The position numbers were made by a program, and so were the translations under genes. From Cynocephalus volans (taxonomy: Eukaryota > Chordata > Mammalia > Dermoptera > Cynocephalidae), in contig NC_084469.1 in NCBI RefSeq assembly GCF_027409185.1, positions 37,389,293 through 37,453,292 on the forward strand: 64,000 nucleotides of DNA, given 5' to 3'. The notes below the pieces were generated by a model that was not told the DNA's origin, did no database searches, and worked only from the letters and a program-made list of their open reading frames with translations. Positions 1 to 12,374 of this stretch are shown here, one piece after another; position 1 is the stretch's first letter, and every line of letters begins with the position of its first letter.

Positions 1-50
1 GCTTGACCTTTTATTCTCAAAGTACTGGTCCTATGTTTTCTGTGTTATTA

Positions 51-1081
<1,031 letters not shown>

Positions 1082-1102
1082 GGCTGCGGGTTATTGATGT
1101 AC

Positions 1103-3571
1103 CTAGAGGAAGAAACGAGCCAGACGGTAACTTGGGGTTGGGGTGGAGAACTGTCCTGTTGATTTCACTCTGATGTGCTGTATTTTCTGTGCTTGTTTTG
1201 TCACCCCTGCCTTTAGGGAACCTTCCTGTGTGCTATGTGAAGGTGCTGAGAGATCAGCTCATTGATTTGAAAGCCCTATGTTGGTAGCTTAATTCTGGTG
1301 ACATTTCAAGCCTTCATTCCATCCTCTCTGTTTTAAACCTTAACTGAGAAATTGGGAAGAATTAATTCAATCAGCAACATTTGTGATGCTCCAAGTGTGT
1401 TCAGAATCTTTTCTTTTTCTGCTTGCTTTTCTTTCCTTTCCTTTTTCCAACCCCCCCCCTTTTTTTTTACATTGTGATGAAACAAAGAAATAAAAGTAAC
1501 TGTTTCCAATGGCTTTATAATCTAAATGAACCTATTTTACAAATTCAAATGTTTGGGCAAATTTTCCTTAAAATTGGATGTAAAAATTATTAAAATTGGA
1601 TGTGAAAAGGTACATCTGTTCTTTCAGGACATAAATCCAGGTTGAAAATACCTAAAAAACACAAGTAAACTCATAATTGACTGACAGGTATTAGATAAGT
1701 AAAGGGAAAAATAAGTACAATGAAAGCTGAAAATCTAACAAATGATTTTGTCCTAAGTCGAAATTAAGTCTCTTTTATCAGTTTTAAAATTGTGTGAAAG
1801 TCAGTAGTGCTATCTAAACAAAAAATAACTTTAAAATGTTCTTAAAGAAAAACATCTAAATTTTTGATAAAATTCCATAGTGATTGTATATTTTTAGTGT
1901 ATGTTTCTCTTTGTTTTTCGCTGGATTTCAGCATAACAGTTTTTTTAAAAAATCTGATTCGTATTGTTTTAAGTTTATGTATCTGTCTCTTTCCCTCCCA
2001 CTTTCTTTTTAAAAATACCAGTCTTCTAAATATTTCTTCTGAAATTATAGTCAATATAAAGTTTCAAGCCCAAATGAGCTTAACATTTTTTTCCCATTGA
2101 TAAATTAATTATGAGAATATAAAATAAGTCCTGTTGCCGTGATGACAAAGTCAGAATTAGTGACCAGAATAAAAGAAAGTGACTCTGTGGAGTGGGAAGG
2201 GAGATGGTTTGTGAGAAGCAGTGTCTTGTTTGCCAGCACCAGCAACACAAGGACAACCACAATGGCCTCAACCATTTGTGGGCTTTCCAGAATGAGTCTA
2301 GGTCTTTTGTCATTAAACTTCCTCTTGACTTAGAAAGTTAGAAATAGAATTTGCCACATTATCTCTAAAACCAATCTTATCTGTAAAAGTCTCCTGATAA
2401 CACAGTGAAATTTAGACGTATTTTCAGGGAACAGGTACTGGAACATTTAATGTTAGGTTTTTTTCCTTGAAGAAAAAATGTTTACCTATTACATAATTTT
2501 TGTTTCTGTGATTGTTTTTATACTAGGCAATTTTGAATTAACAACACACTATCATACAGAGATTGCTATAATGCAGTATATTCACAAAACACAGAAAGGG
2601 TATTACCCTCTCCATCTCATGTCTCAGATCAGTAGTTTCCCAAGTTGTGGGTCACAAGCCCCCAAGCAACCTCAGGTTTGTTGGAGGGGGTCCGTGAATC
2701 CACCCACATAGTGATAATTGCCTTAAGTTCAAACAAGCAGCATTTCCTCATAAGCAGTATGTTTTCTGTTCTTTTCTAAATGAATATAGCTGCTGCATTA
2801 AATAGAAACTTGTTCAAAATAACCGTTGAAGGTATAGTAGGTTTTCATCATTATGCATATTCTTTACATAATACTAAAAGTACATCTCTCAATACATATA
2901 GTTGGGGGAGGTCCATTAAATGTTTTGATTCTGTGGAGTGGTCCTTGGAAATCCCTTACATAGATCCTAGACAGCAAAGCTGGAAGGACATTAAGCAGTT
3001 ATCTAGAACCCAGCCTCCTCATTTTACTGATGAGGAAACTAAGGCCTGAAAAGTAAAGGGTCATTCAGTGTCACAGAGGTGCTAAGTGGCGGTGCTGGGC
3101 CATGAGCCCTGTTCTCCTAAATCCAGATGCAGGGCTAATTCCACTGCAACACACTGTATTTCTAAGTATGCAAAAGCTAACTGGCTTGATTCAGGCAACT
3201 AGAATCAGTGAAAATCCTGGATTGACACCTAGAAATTTTGACTTCCAGGTCAACACATTGTTGATTTTACCATGTGGTCTCTCTCATATGTCCTTGTCAG
3301 TTAAGTTGGAGTAGTAGTTCACATTAAATATTACATGTGATGGTTGCATCTCTCTGAAGTTCTAACAACATGTGAAAGAGGAGTTTCATTAAATTTTGTT
3401 CAGTTCAATGACCTAAAAAGTCAAAATATTATGAGAAGCCATTTTTAAAGCACAGCTGCTCCTTGTATCTTATTCCCAGTTCTAAACTAGGATATAAAAT
3501 GGTAGCTTATTAAGATGTAGCAATATAGAGATGTCTTTGTTCTTTAGAGTGTAATAATAAATTACTCTTAC
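1103..3571 (-). other. MYH4: MYH4 intron 2 (between non-coding exon 2 and start exon)
   Basis: 2.47 kb of AT-rich intron. It holds a MIR-like fragment near 2,985-3,165; the rest shows no feature I can name. A stretch at 2,625-2,960 looks like a worn DNA-transposon or other old repeat but I could not classify it. Confidence 0.7.
2985..3165 (+). repeat. MIR-like SINE fragment
   Basis: Contains the MIR-type core (cattttactgatgaggaaac followed by a cagtgtcacagaggtgctaagtggcggtgctggg-like stretch). Old and diverged. Confidence 0.55.
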
Positions 3572-3619
3572 CTCTTATGTTACCAGATGAAGAAGGTGGC
3601 AGGCTGAAAGCAGACACTG
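3572..3619 (-). other. MYH4: MYH4 non-coding exon 2 (5'UTR)
   Basis: 48-bp segment bounded on the minus strand by a pyrimidine-rich acceptor (ttctttcaacag) and a GTAAGAG donor. It lies between the promoter-proximal exon and the start exon, as in other fast MYH genes with two non-coding leaders. A second AG three bases in could be used instead. Confidence 0.6.
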
Positions 3620-3826
3620 CTGTTGAAAGAAAAAACAAAGAGGACATGCAAGTCTTTTTAAAAAATCTAATCACAAAATGCTAGTAACTACATTGCGTAC
3701 AATATCATCCTTAGGAATGTTGGAAAGAAAAATTGAAATTTGGGAAATAGTAGCCATAGCCCTTAAATAAAAAATCATATCAGCAGGAATGTAAAACTAG
3801 CCAAATGTTCTTCCATGTATACATAC

Positions 3827-3848
3827 CTTTAAGAATTTTGAGGAAGGA
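3827..3848 (-). other. MYH4: MYH4 exon 1 (5'UTR), upstream boundary inferred
   Basis: A GTATGT donor sits at 3826-3821 (minus strand). A TATA box 26-32 bp upstream predicts a transcription start near 3,848. The start is inferred from TATA spacing only. Confidence 0.55.
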
Positions 3849-3873
3849 TGGGACAGAGGCATTTCAGCTCCAC

Positions 3874-3880
3874 TTTTATA
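3874..3880 (-). promoter_or_regulatory. MYH4: MYH4 TATA box
   Basis: TATAAAA on the minus strand, just upstream of the predicted exon 1. It sits at the same relative place as the MYH1 TATA box (50319-50325). Confidence 0.75.
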
Positions 3881-3910
3881 GAGACTATTCTGCAAACACA
3901 GCAGCCACCT

Positions 3911-3916
3911 CAGCTG
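3911..3916 (-). promoter_or_regulatory. MYH4: E-box CAGCTG in the MYH4 promoter
   Basis: Palindromic CAGCTG about 60-70 bp upstream of the predicted start, a class of site used by MyoD-family factors. The aligned part of the MYH1 promoter has no such box. Confidence 0.5.
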
Positions 3917-3943
3917 TCCTAGCTGGGGACCTATTTGGCAAAT

Positions 3944-3953
3944 CCTTTTTTGG
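3944..3953 (-). promoter_or_regulatory. MYH4: CArG box in the MYH4 promoter
   Basis: Perfect CC(A/T)6GG serum-response-factor consensus (CCTTTTTTGG on the plus strand), about 100 bp upstream of the predicted start. A second, nine-base CArG-like site lies at 3930-3938. Confidence 0.65.
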
Positions 3954-3994
3954 CAATCTCTTTGCATAATATTCACTGACTCTGGCTGTGAATA

Positions 3995-4031
3995 GATATA
4001 ATTAGAAATATTTTTTGTCACCTATAAATAA
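3995..4031 (-). promoter_or_regulatory. MYH4: AT-rich / MEF2-type elements of the MYH4 promoter
   Basis: A 19-nt AT-rich block (3995-4013) is identical to 50441-50459 upstream of MYH1. A MEF2 consensus CTATAAATAA (4022-4031) is also shared (50495-50504). Both lie about 115-150 bp upstream of the TATA box. Confidence 0.65.
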
Positions 4032-4034
4032 TTT

Positions 4035-5505
4035 GACAGAGGACGATCTAGGGTTCTTCAGAGGCATTTGATAGGGGACGGGGATTCAGGGCTTCCAAGG
4101 CTGTTTCTCCAGCTTGGCTGTTGTATCATTCATCACAGAATTAATTCAAGGCCAGGTTCCCAGTTACTTTCCTGCATATAAAATTGGTCCAGCAGAATGA
4201 GTCTGTTGGGAGGAGTTTAGGACTAAATGATTTGTTAGTGCTTAGAAGTGTTAAGGAGTCTGGAATGAATTTTAGATCTGACACTGTGATTGGAAGCAGC
4301 AAGTGATGCATATTAGCATGGAAAATTCCTAGCTGGGTTATGGAGTTTAGAAAGACTGATGATAGATTCTTTTAAAGTCTTAACGTCTAAACATGAAGAA
4401 GAAAGAGAATTCTCATATTAGCAGTGGTGATGGACCAGTGGCAGAGGTATAGGGGTTTAGAATAGATAAAAGCACTTCTGTTCCTTTTCTGGAAGACTTG
4501 CCATGGATATCTCCATCTCATATGTTTTCACTGAGGGGGCAACAGCGTGCTGTATGACGTTGCATACATGTTTCCACTGCAAAATGGAAGGAGACACAAA
4601 CAGGCATTCCTAGTTCATGGGCAAACCCTCGTGGCTAGCTGTAGTTCTAATAAGGTGCGTACTGCATATTTTTATTTAGGGTGGGAGGGAAAATGTGGTA
4701 TCTACAACACTCTCCCTGTAGATTGAGAAAATGGGTGGACCATCACATATGCCATAATTCTCATAAATTGGATTTTGGTGGTTTTTTTCACATGCACAGC
4801 TGTTGCTGATATGACAGGAAATCTACCTACTATAAGTGTGTCCCTAAGATCTGGTGTGGTATTTTCATCTAACTGCTGGTTTAAATTACTGATTAATGAG
4901 ATCGTTGTTTTTATTATCCTATTGACTTGGAATTTCTCTTTAACATATTGATAGATTGAATCTTTTATACTTTTAAAATTTGTTTAAGAAATAGGTGGTC
5001 AGGCTTTTTTTTTTTTTAATTTCTATGAAAATGACAGAAGTCTAGTGACTTATCCGAAGTGTTAGGCCATCAAAGTCTGGTTTTTCTCCAAGATTTTCGC
5101 AACTCATTTATTTTTACTTCTTTTGGAACTTAAGGAACAAGGTAGCAACTATCATGGACCACCAGGAGTAGATCAGAGAACCTTGTAGAGCTTGGACAAG
5201 GAGAAAGGAGAAGCAATGCTGCATGACAGAGGAGATATTTCCCTTAAACTTGCTTCTCTAAGGGTTGTATAAATAGAAGTATCAGAAATTAATACTATTC
5301 ATTCTTGTATTTGTGTGGTTCTTTATGATTAGATATGGGTGGGAAGGACAGCTTCAATCTAAATTAAAAGAGCTATTTTGTATGCTATATTTAAGCAGTC
5401 TAGATAAAAGATCCTCTCTGGCATTTTCTGTCATTATCCTCACAGATTAGGAAATATAGGCTTCTATGATCTTGTACTTCTTTATCTATTAAAAACATAA
5501 CTCTT
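4035..5505. other. Intergenic, nothing recognised
   Basis: About 1.5 kb of AT-rich upstream flank of MYH4 with no supported gene, RNA or repeat. It could hold distal control elements, but I see no clear motif cluster. Confidence 0.5.
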
Positions 5506-5506
5506 G

Positions 5507-5637
5507 GGCTGGCCAGTTAGCTCACTCGGTAGAGCATGGTGTTAATAACAACAAGGTAAAGGGTTTGGATCCCCATACCAGCCAGGTGCCAAAAAACCCA
5601 AAATCAAAAAACAAGAATCAAAACACACACACAAACA
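5507..5637 (+). repeat. tRNA-Ile-derived SINE (monomer, t-SINE-like) with A-rich tail
   Basis: The body 5507-5590 reads like a tRNA-Ile gene: ggccagttagctcactcggt (A-box region), gttaataac at the anticodon arm, and a ggtttggatcccc B-box-like arm. It is followed by an imperfect A-rich tail. The same body recurs at 19,391 and 52,615. Confidence 0.75.
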
Positions 5638-6618
5638 AGCCACATACTTATGGTGGAAATCTAATACTACTTTCACCTTACAAGGTTATACAAATTAAAT
5701 TAGATTTTATATATAATTATATATGTGAGATTCTATATACTTAATCTCATTTAATTTATACACATACATATATGTAAAATGTTTAGGACTGTGTCACCAG
5801 GGGCTGCTGAGGGAAACATTTCTTAATGATGAAAGTCACAATGGCATACTGACACTTCTAGTATATCTAGGAAGTTAAAGTAGTAGTAAAGGGCTAAAGG
5901 ATAGATTTTGCTTATGAAATGTCCAATGAACAAGATTATTTTTGTTGTTGTTATTTTTTCTTATGTAAATTTTGTTTAAAAAATACCATTAGGACCTAGG
6001 CTGGAAATGTCCGTGTCCTAACTTCTGTGGTGTCCGGCATGGCAGCATGACATCAATAAAACCCCTTGAGATTTAGCACGTCAGATTGGTGTTTGTTTTC
6101 TTATACAATTCTCTGAAACTCCAAAGAGTTATTATTACTGAAAAAAGGTTGTATATTTATTTTTAAGTCAGCTATTTATTGCACTCTATATAGTTGTCAT
6201 TCCATCATGTGGGTACAGTCATTCATTCACTCGTTTGTTCAGTACATATTTATTGAATGTCTGTTATATGTCAGCTACTGTTCTAACACAGGGAATACTG
6301 CAAAAACTGGCAAAGCTCATGCCCTCATGGTATTGTCAGTCAACAGGGGTGGATATACACAGCTAAATAAACAAGTAAATATATAGTATGTTAGATGGTA
6401 TTAAGTACTGAAAGGAACAATGAAGCAGAGTAAGGGGGAAGGGGAATATTGAACCAAGGTGGGTGATCTGGGTGGACTTCTATTTTAAGGTGACATTTGA
6501 GTAGAAGTCAGAGAATTGAAAGAGCAAGCCGTATGGATATTTGGAAGAAGAGTATTTCAGGTAGAGGGAACAGAAAGTGCAAAGGTCCTGAGGCAGGAGT
6601 ACAACTGAAGTGTTCAAT

Positions 6619-7095
6619 TTATGACAATGCGAGTGAACCTGGAGGACATTATGTTAAGTAAAATAAGCTAGGTACAGAAAAACAAATACCACATGATCTC
6701 ACTTATAAATGGAATCTAAGAATGTTGAACTCACAGAAGCAGAGAGTAGAAATCTGGTTACCAGGGGCTGAGGCTTTGGGGAGGGAATTGGGGAGATTTT
6801 AGTCAAAGGATATAAACTTTCAGTCAGACAGTAGAAATAAGTTCAAGAGATCTTTTGTACAGCACAGTGGCTATAGTTAATAAAATGTATTGTACAGTTG
6901 AAAATTGCTAAGAGAGTAGATTTTGTGTTCCCACCACAATAAAATGATAAGCATATGAGATAATGCATATGTTAATTTGCTTGATTTAGCCATTCTACAA
7001 TGTATGTATATTTTAAAACATTGTGTTGAGCACCATGATATACATTAAATATATGTAAATATGTACAATTTTTATTTGTCAGTTTAAAAAAAAAA
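6619..7095 (+). repeat. L1 3' end, sense
   Basis: Has the L1 ORF2 C-terminal/3'UTR text (ggaggacattatgttaagta, ccacatgatctcacttataa) and ends in an A run at 7,086-7,095. It lies inside the L2-like element, so it is younger. Confidence 0.75.
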
Positions 7096-7403
7096 GCAGC
7101 AAGGAAACCTATAACAGGAGCAAAATGGGCAAAGGTGAGAGTGGCAGGAGATGAGGTAGGGAAGGCCAGATAATGTAGGACCTTGTGGGACAATGTAGGG
7201 ATTTTGGTTTTTCATTTGAGTTAGATGGGGAGCTGGTAAGAATTTTTTACAAAGGAGCAATGTAATCTGACTGAAGATTTAAAAGAACCACTCTGGTTTC
7301 TGTGTTGAGTGTAGACTATAGACAGAAAGAGTTGGCCAAAGGTAGATAACAGGACCGAGAGTACGTAGGCATTGCCACAATGCAGATGGAATATAATGAT
7401 GGC

Positions 7404-7620
7404 TGGGACCATTGTCCAGTTACTATAGCTGCCTAACTAATTACCCCAAATGTAGTGGCTTAAAACAACTATTTTATTATGCACATGGATTCTGTGAGTC
7501 AGGAATTTGGAATTTGGAAAGGACACAGCAGTCTTTGTTTTACAACATCTGAGGCTCTTGAGAACACAAATCTTGGGGTGATTCAACAGCTAGGGGCAAA
7601 TATTTTGTCTCACAATAAAG
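7404..7620. repeat. Unclassified old repeat
   Basis: Contains the dispersed motif aattaccccaaatgtagtggcttaaaacaac. I recognise it as repetitive but cannot name the family safely. Confidence 0.35.
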
Positions 7621-8505
7621 GTTAGAAAAAAAAAGGATTATCGAGAAAGGTAGCTAATAAATGCAGTAGTATCTGGAGGCAGATGTAGATTCAAAACAGG
7701 AGAGACTAAGCATAGTGTTAAAAGATGGGAGGGATTAGCATATTTGTGTTGGTGAGATGGATCCTATAGATTTAGACAAATTGAAGATGCAAGAGAGAAG
7801 ATGAAGGGAGAGAACTGATGATGGGAGAGAAGGCAAGAGGGGCTAGAATCCAGAGGTGCAATCGAGGGGGTGGACTCTGATGGGAGCACGGACACTTTGT
7901 GTATTAGGAAAGAGTGAAGGCAAGATCCAGGTTAGTTGATAGATTAGTTGGTAAGAAGATGAGGAACTCTTATTTGCTTGCTTTTGTTTTCTCAATGAAG
8001 TGTGAGGCAAGGTCATTGGTTGAGAGTGAGGGCAGTGGAGGAGATGTAGCAGGCACAGAGGAGATGTAAAGTGTTTATTTTGGAAAGTGATAGGTGTCCT
8101 ACACTTGCCCAGAGTATTGAGTTGTGATCATGAAGTTAAAGTGAGACCAGTTTAGTGAAACTGTCTGTTTCTTTTCCAGCAACTTCAGTTGCTTGGATGT
8201 GACCAAAGAAAAGGTAAGTAATTGAGTTTAACCAAGGTGAGACTTTGTCAGGCAAATGCAATATAGGGAAAGAGAGGCAAGGGAGCTAAGAATCTTTTCA
8301 AGTGAGTAATTATAATATCGGATCACGAAATTTAAGCTTAGGTAAGGAAGGAAGTGACAATATAAGGGGAAATATCAGAACAATGAGAAAGTGGTGGGGG
8401 TTAGTGGATAGGAGGCCTTAATGATGTCAGAGAATTGCAGGGAGGGGAAATCTGGAGTAGGTGAGCTGGAAGAAGACGAAGTATTGGATAGAGATCGATT
8501 GGAAT

Positions 8506-8890
8506 AAATTCCACTTGGTTGTGTTTTGTAATTATTTTTATACACTGTTAAATTTGATTTACTAATACTTTGTTGATGATTTTTGCATCTATCTGTGAGA
8601 GATACTGATCTGTAGTTTTCCTTTCTTTTAATGTCTTAATTTGATTTTGGTATGGAGTCATGCTGGACTCATTAGAATAAGTTAAAAATATTCCCTGTGC
8701 TTGAAGATATTGTGGAGAATTGGTATTATTTCTTCCTTAAATATTGGGTAGAATTCACCAGTGAAACCATGTAAACCTGGTGCTTTTTCAGGGGGAGGGG
8801 TGGGGAGGTGATTAATTACTGATTCAATTTCCTTAATAGGCATAGGCCTATTCAGATTATCTATTTATCTTTGTGTAAGTTTTTGTAATT
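8506..8890 (-). repeat. L1 ORF2 fragment, antisense
   Basis: Plus-strand text (ttgttgatgatttttgcatctat, tctgtagttttcctttc, ggtatggagtcatgctggac) is the antisense of the L1 reverse-transcriptase region. Diverged, no open frame. Confidence 0.65.
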
Positions 8891-9149
8891 TATACAAAAT
8901 TACAAAATGAATGGGAATGAATGGGATGCTGGAAATCGAAGTTTTTGAGAAGGCCCAGATATTGATGATGATTAGGTCAAGGATGACTATGTGCCAAATT
9001 CAAACTACTCCCAGAGGTAATTTTTTATACATACAAACATTTTTCTGTGCACACTCATATAGTATATACGTTTATACAAATGGGAGACTGATGGTGTTCA
9101 ACTTGATTTTTTTCCCTTTGCCTCATTATAATGTATTTTGAGCTTCTTT

Positions 9150-9485
9150 CCATATTAGTATTCACTCATTTAATTGGCATTTATTGAGCAGACATACAAG
9201 AGTTTAAAAACCAAAGTCCTTGCTCTGATGGAATTTACATTTTGATGGAAGCGGGTAGTGGAGACAATAAACTCATAAAAGTACTTAAAGAAGAATTTTG
9301 TGTTCCAAGCACTAAACTGTGGAAAGTATAAATTAGAGCAAATGAGGTAGAGATTGACATGGGCAGGGGACCATGTTTGGTATGGTGAACTGGGGTAGTC
9401 TTCTTTGAGCTGTGACCTGAATAACATGAAAGAATTAGCCAGGCAAAAATCTGAATGAAGAGTGTTTCAGGTAGGGAAAATTGTG
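9150..9485 (-). repeat. L2-like fragment, antisense
   Basis: Begins ttcactcatttaattggcatttattgagc and continues with the same family text as 6,225-8,505. Confidence 0.5.
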
Positions 9486-9534
9486 AGGAAGTAAGAAAAA
9501 AAATACATATATTGAATGTCTATTCAATATATAT

Positions 9535-9760
9535 TGAATGTCTACTACAAGCTATGTGTATATCTAAGCATTTGATGTACATTGCTTCATTTTATCCTCA
9601 TGCAAACCTAGAGTAGAAAGTACTATTATTGCCGTTTGCTGGAAAGGAATCAAGCTACAGTCTGGTTAAGTAAATTGCTCAGGCCCACATAGCTGGTGTG
9701 TGGTAGAATCAGTGTTCGGGTCAGGCAGTGTTCCCCCAGAGACAATTGTCTAGCCACTAG
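9535..9760 (+). repeat. MIR-like SINE fragment
   Basis: MIR-type text (ttcattttatcctcatgcaaa, cccacatagctggtgtgtggtagaatcag). Diverged. Confidence 0.5.
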
Positions 9761-11139
9761 CTTTTAACCTCTGAGGTCCCTTCCAAATCAAAAATTATGT
9801 ATTTATCTAATGTGGTATTTCACTGGCACAGTAAAGGCAATATCGCAAGTAAAAGGCCAACAGAATAATAAGTGAGGGACCTCCCATCAAATGACTTACA
9901 CTTTATGAAAACCTGCATTTATGGAACTTCATGTGGTGTTAGGGTGTCCTGTTGTTGAGCATATCATAAGCCAGCATATTTAAAACCAGGATGCCATAAA
10001 TAAACTAAAACCATGACACACAGAACTATGGAAAATACATGGTGCTGAAAATATGGAAATATGTAGAGACATATTTTCTGTGCTACAGTCTATAAGGATA
10101 TAAGTCTCAAGAGCCTTGAACATGTTTTTCAGAAACTCTATGTTGGTGATGTATCCATCAGTTGGCCCTCAACACGTCACGGTTTTGCTTACTCACTACT
10201 GTGCCCTCTTAGCTGTCGACATGTTTCCTCTTACTTCTTGGAATAGAGAAGCATCTGCCAGGAGTTTTTCTTAACTCAGAGGTACACAGATTCTTAGGAA
10301 AGCAAGTCTACATGGGAAAAGAATGTAGAGAGAATCTTCCAAGTCTTTCTAGTCATTCTATTTCATTCTTTAGGGCATCACTAATTCCTAAAGGTTTGCA
10401 TTTATTTGTATGGCTTTCTCTTACTTTCCTTTCAAGTTGTTATTTAACATTTATTTCTACTCTGAGGTGAGAAAAATTATGTACTGTTCCCACTACTCAG
10501 GCAACATTAATAATTAATACTTGGGAATCTAATTTCCCGTGTACTGATGAACTGTAATAAATATAAATCAGTGGCCAAACTTAATTATAACTTAGATCTC
10601 CATAAATTTTTGCTTGCTTCTCAGTTCCAGTTAAACAACAAGACATGCTTAGGCAACTTTCTCTGGGAGGAGGACTTTTATGTTAAAATCATGTTTACTT
10701 TTAGGGTTTTTTTTTCTGTTTGAGTTTTGGGTATGGCACTAAGATACCTTTAGACTAAAAAATAAGTACCAGGAGGTGTTGCTGTCCCTGTTGATAGCTG
10801 GCATCGTCTACAGAATTGGAACTTACTTGAGGTAGAAAGAGAATATATTCCCAAATGGTGGGATATCAATGAGAGATAACTGTAAAGAGGTAAGAGGCAG
10901 TTGTGTATGGAAAATGGAGTGAATGTTTTCATTTTCATGTACTAGTTGTTTGTGAGTACTTTGGATATCTATAAATTTTACTGTGTAAACAGTTGCCTGT
11001 TGGTTTTGAAAGTGCTGAAACTATGAGAAAAGACTTAAAAATTAATTTTTCCTTACATATATATTGTAGTTGAGGAAAGTTCAGAAGTAAAATATGAATA
11101 AATATAACTATTTTTCTTTAAATGAGTAAAACAAACTTA
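9761..11139. other. Intergenic, nothing recognised
   Basis: About 1.4 kb without a supported gene or a repeat I can name. Confidence 0.45.
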
Positions 11140-11159
11140 TCAATCCAAAATCTTGAGCA

Positions 11160-11635
11160 ATAGGAGAGAGACGATAGGGTGCAATAATGGAAGATAAAAG
11201 ATTAGGCAGGATACAATAACTGAATGGGAGAGATAAGAGAGGATGGAATAGCTGGATGGGAAAGATAAGACGGGATGCAGTAAATGGGAAAGAGAGATAA
11301 GACAGGATAACTGAAATGGAATGATAAGACAGGATGCACTAAATGAGCAGGAGAGATAAGAGATGACGAAATAACTGAAGAGGAAAGGTAAGACAGGATG
11401 GAACAACTGGACAGGTGACATAAGACAGGATGCAACAAATGAAATTGAGAGGGATAAAGTAGAATGAAATAAAAGAACAGGAGGGATAAAAATGGATGCA
11501 ATATTTGGACTAGAAAGTTAAGACAGGATGCAATAACAGCTGGAGACATAAGACAGGATGCAATAACTGGAGCGATAATCAGGATGGAATAACTCAACAG
11601 GAGAGGTAAGACAAGAAACAATAACTGAACAGGAG
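11160..11635. repeat. Decayed minisatellite, unit about 30-36 bp
   Basis: Roughly a dozen degenerate copies of a unit resembling gataagacaggatgcaataactgaacaggaga, for example around 11,255, 11,320, 11,390, 11,520, 11,550 and 11,605. Unit length varies. The open frames through it on the minus strand result from the repeat and are not genes. Confidence 0.8.
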
Positions 11636-12358
11636 GACGTATTAAGTGATTGCTCTAGAAAGGTTCTCTTTCTTACTAGGGAAGGCTTCTTAAAGCTGGT
11701 AACCTTGAAGGATAGATAGGGTGAACTTGCAAAGAGGAGGAAGAAGTGTTACAGTCAGAGGCAACAAGAACAAGGAAAATATGACTGTGATATTAAAATA
11801 TGGGGAAAGAAACATTTAAGTCGTCCTGGGTGTCATAGAACTTGTAAGAGTGGGTGCTTTGACTCCTAAAGAAGGCATGAAAAGAGGTAACATTTGAGCT
11901 GAGACCTAAAGAATGTGCCAAATGGACAAGAGTTGGCGGGCATGCAGACAGCATACAGTACAAGGTTTGGAAACATTCATTCACTCATAGTTTCAAAATA
12001 TAATTATTGAGCATGTAGTCTGTTCAAGGCACAATGCCAAGCTGAGGGATGGATATAGGGATGAACAAGTAAGACCTCAAACCTACACTCATGTAGCTTA
12101 CATTTTAATGAGGGAGAAAGACATTATTTATTTACAGTTATAGTAAGTAATAAGAGAAAAGAGTCTAGGAAGGTTTTCCTAAAGAAGGGAAATTTAAGGT
12201 GCACCTTGAAGGATGAATAGGACTTTGCTAGTCAAAGTGTGGAGGTGAGAAGTGAGAAAGAGTTCTTGAAGGTGAGAGAACAACACTTGCTAAGTCTCTG
12301 ATGTGAGAAGGCTCATAGTATATTCATGGAACTGAAAGGAGGTCAGTGCAACTCAAAC

Positions 12359-12369
12359 ATAAAGAGGGA
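12359..12369. repeat. Target-site duplication, left copy
   Basis: ATAAAGAGGGA, repeated at 14,050-14,060 just after the A-rich tail of the L1. Confidence 0.8.
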
Positions 12370-12374
12370 TGAAG

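Larger units (their letters stand above)
6225..8505 (-). repeat. Long L2-like LINE remnant, antisense, interrupted
   Basis: Starts with the familiar 3'-end signature read in antisense (ttcattcattcactc then catatttattgaatgtctg). It runs on through text such as gagggaacagaaagtgcaaaggtcctgaggcaggag. It is split by an L1 3' end at 6,619-7,095 and resumes after it. I am sure it is one old dispersed family; the L2 label is from recall. Confidence 0.6.

Noticed and set aside
11202-11621. Minus-strand open frame of 139 codons, Ser/Leu/His-rich
   Set aside because: It runs through the decayed minisatellite; the peptide is the translated repeat.
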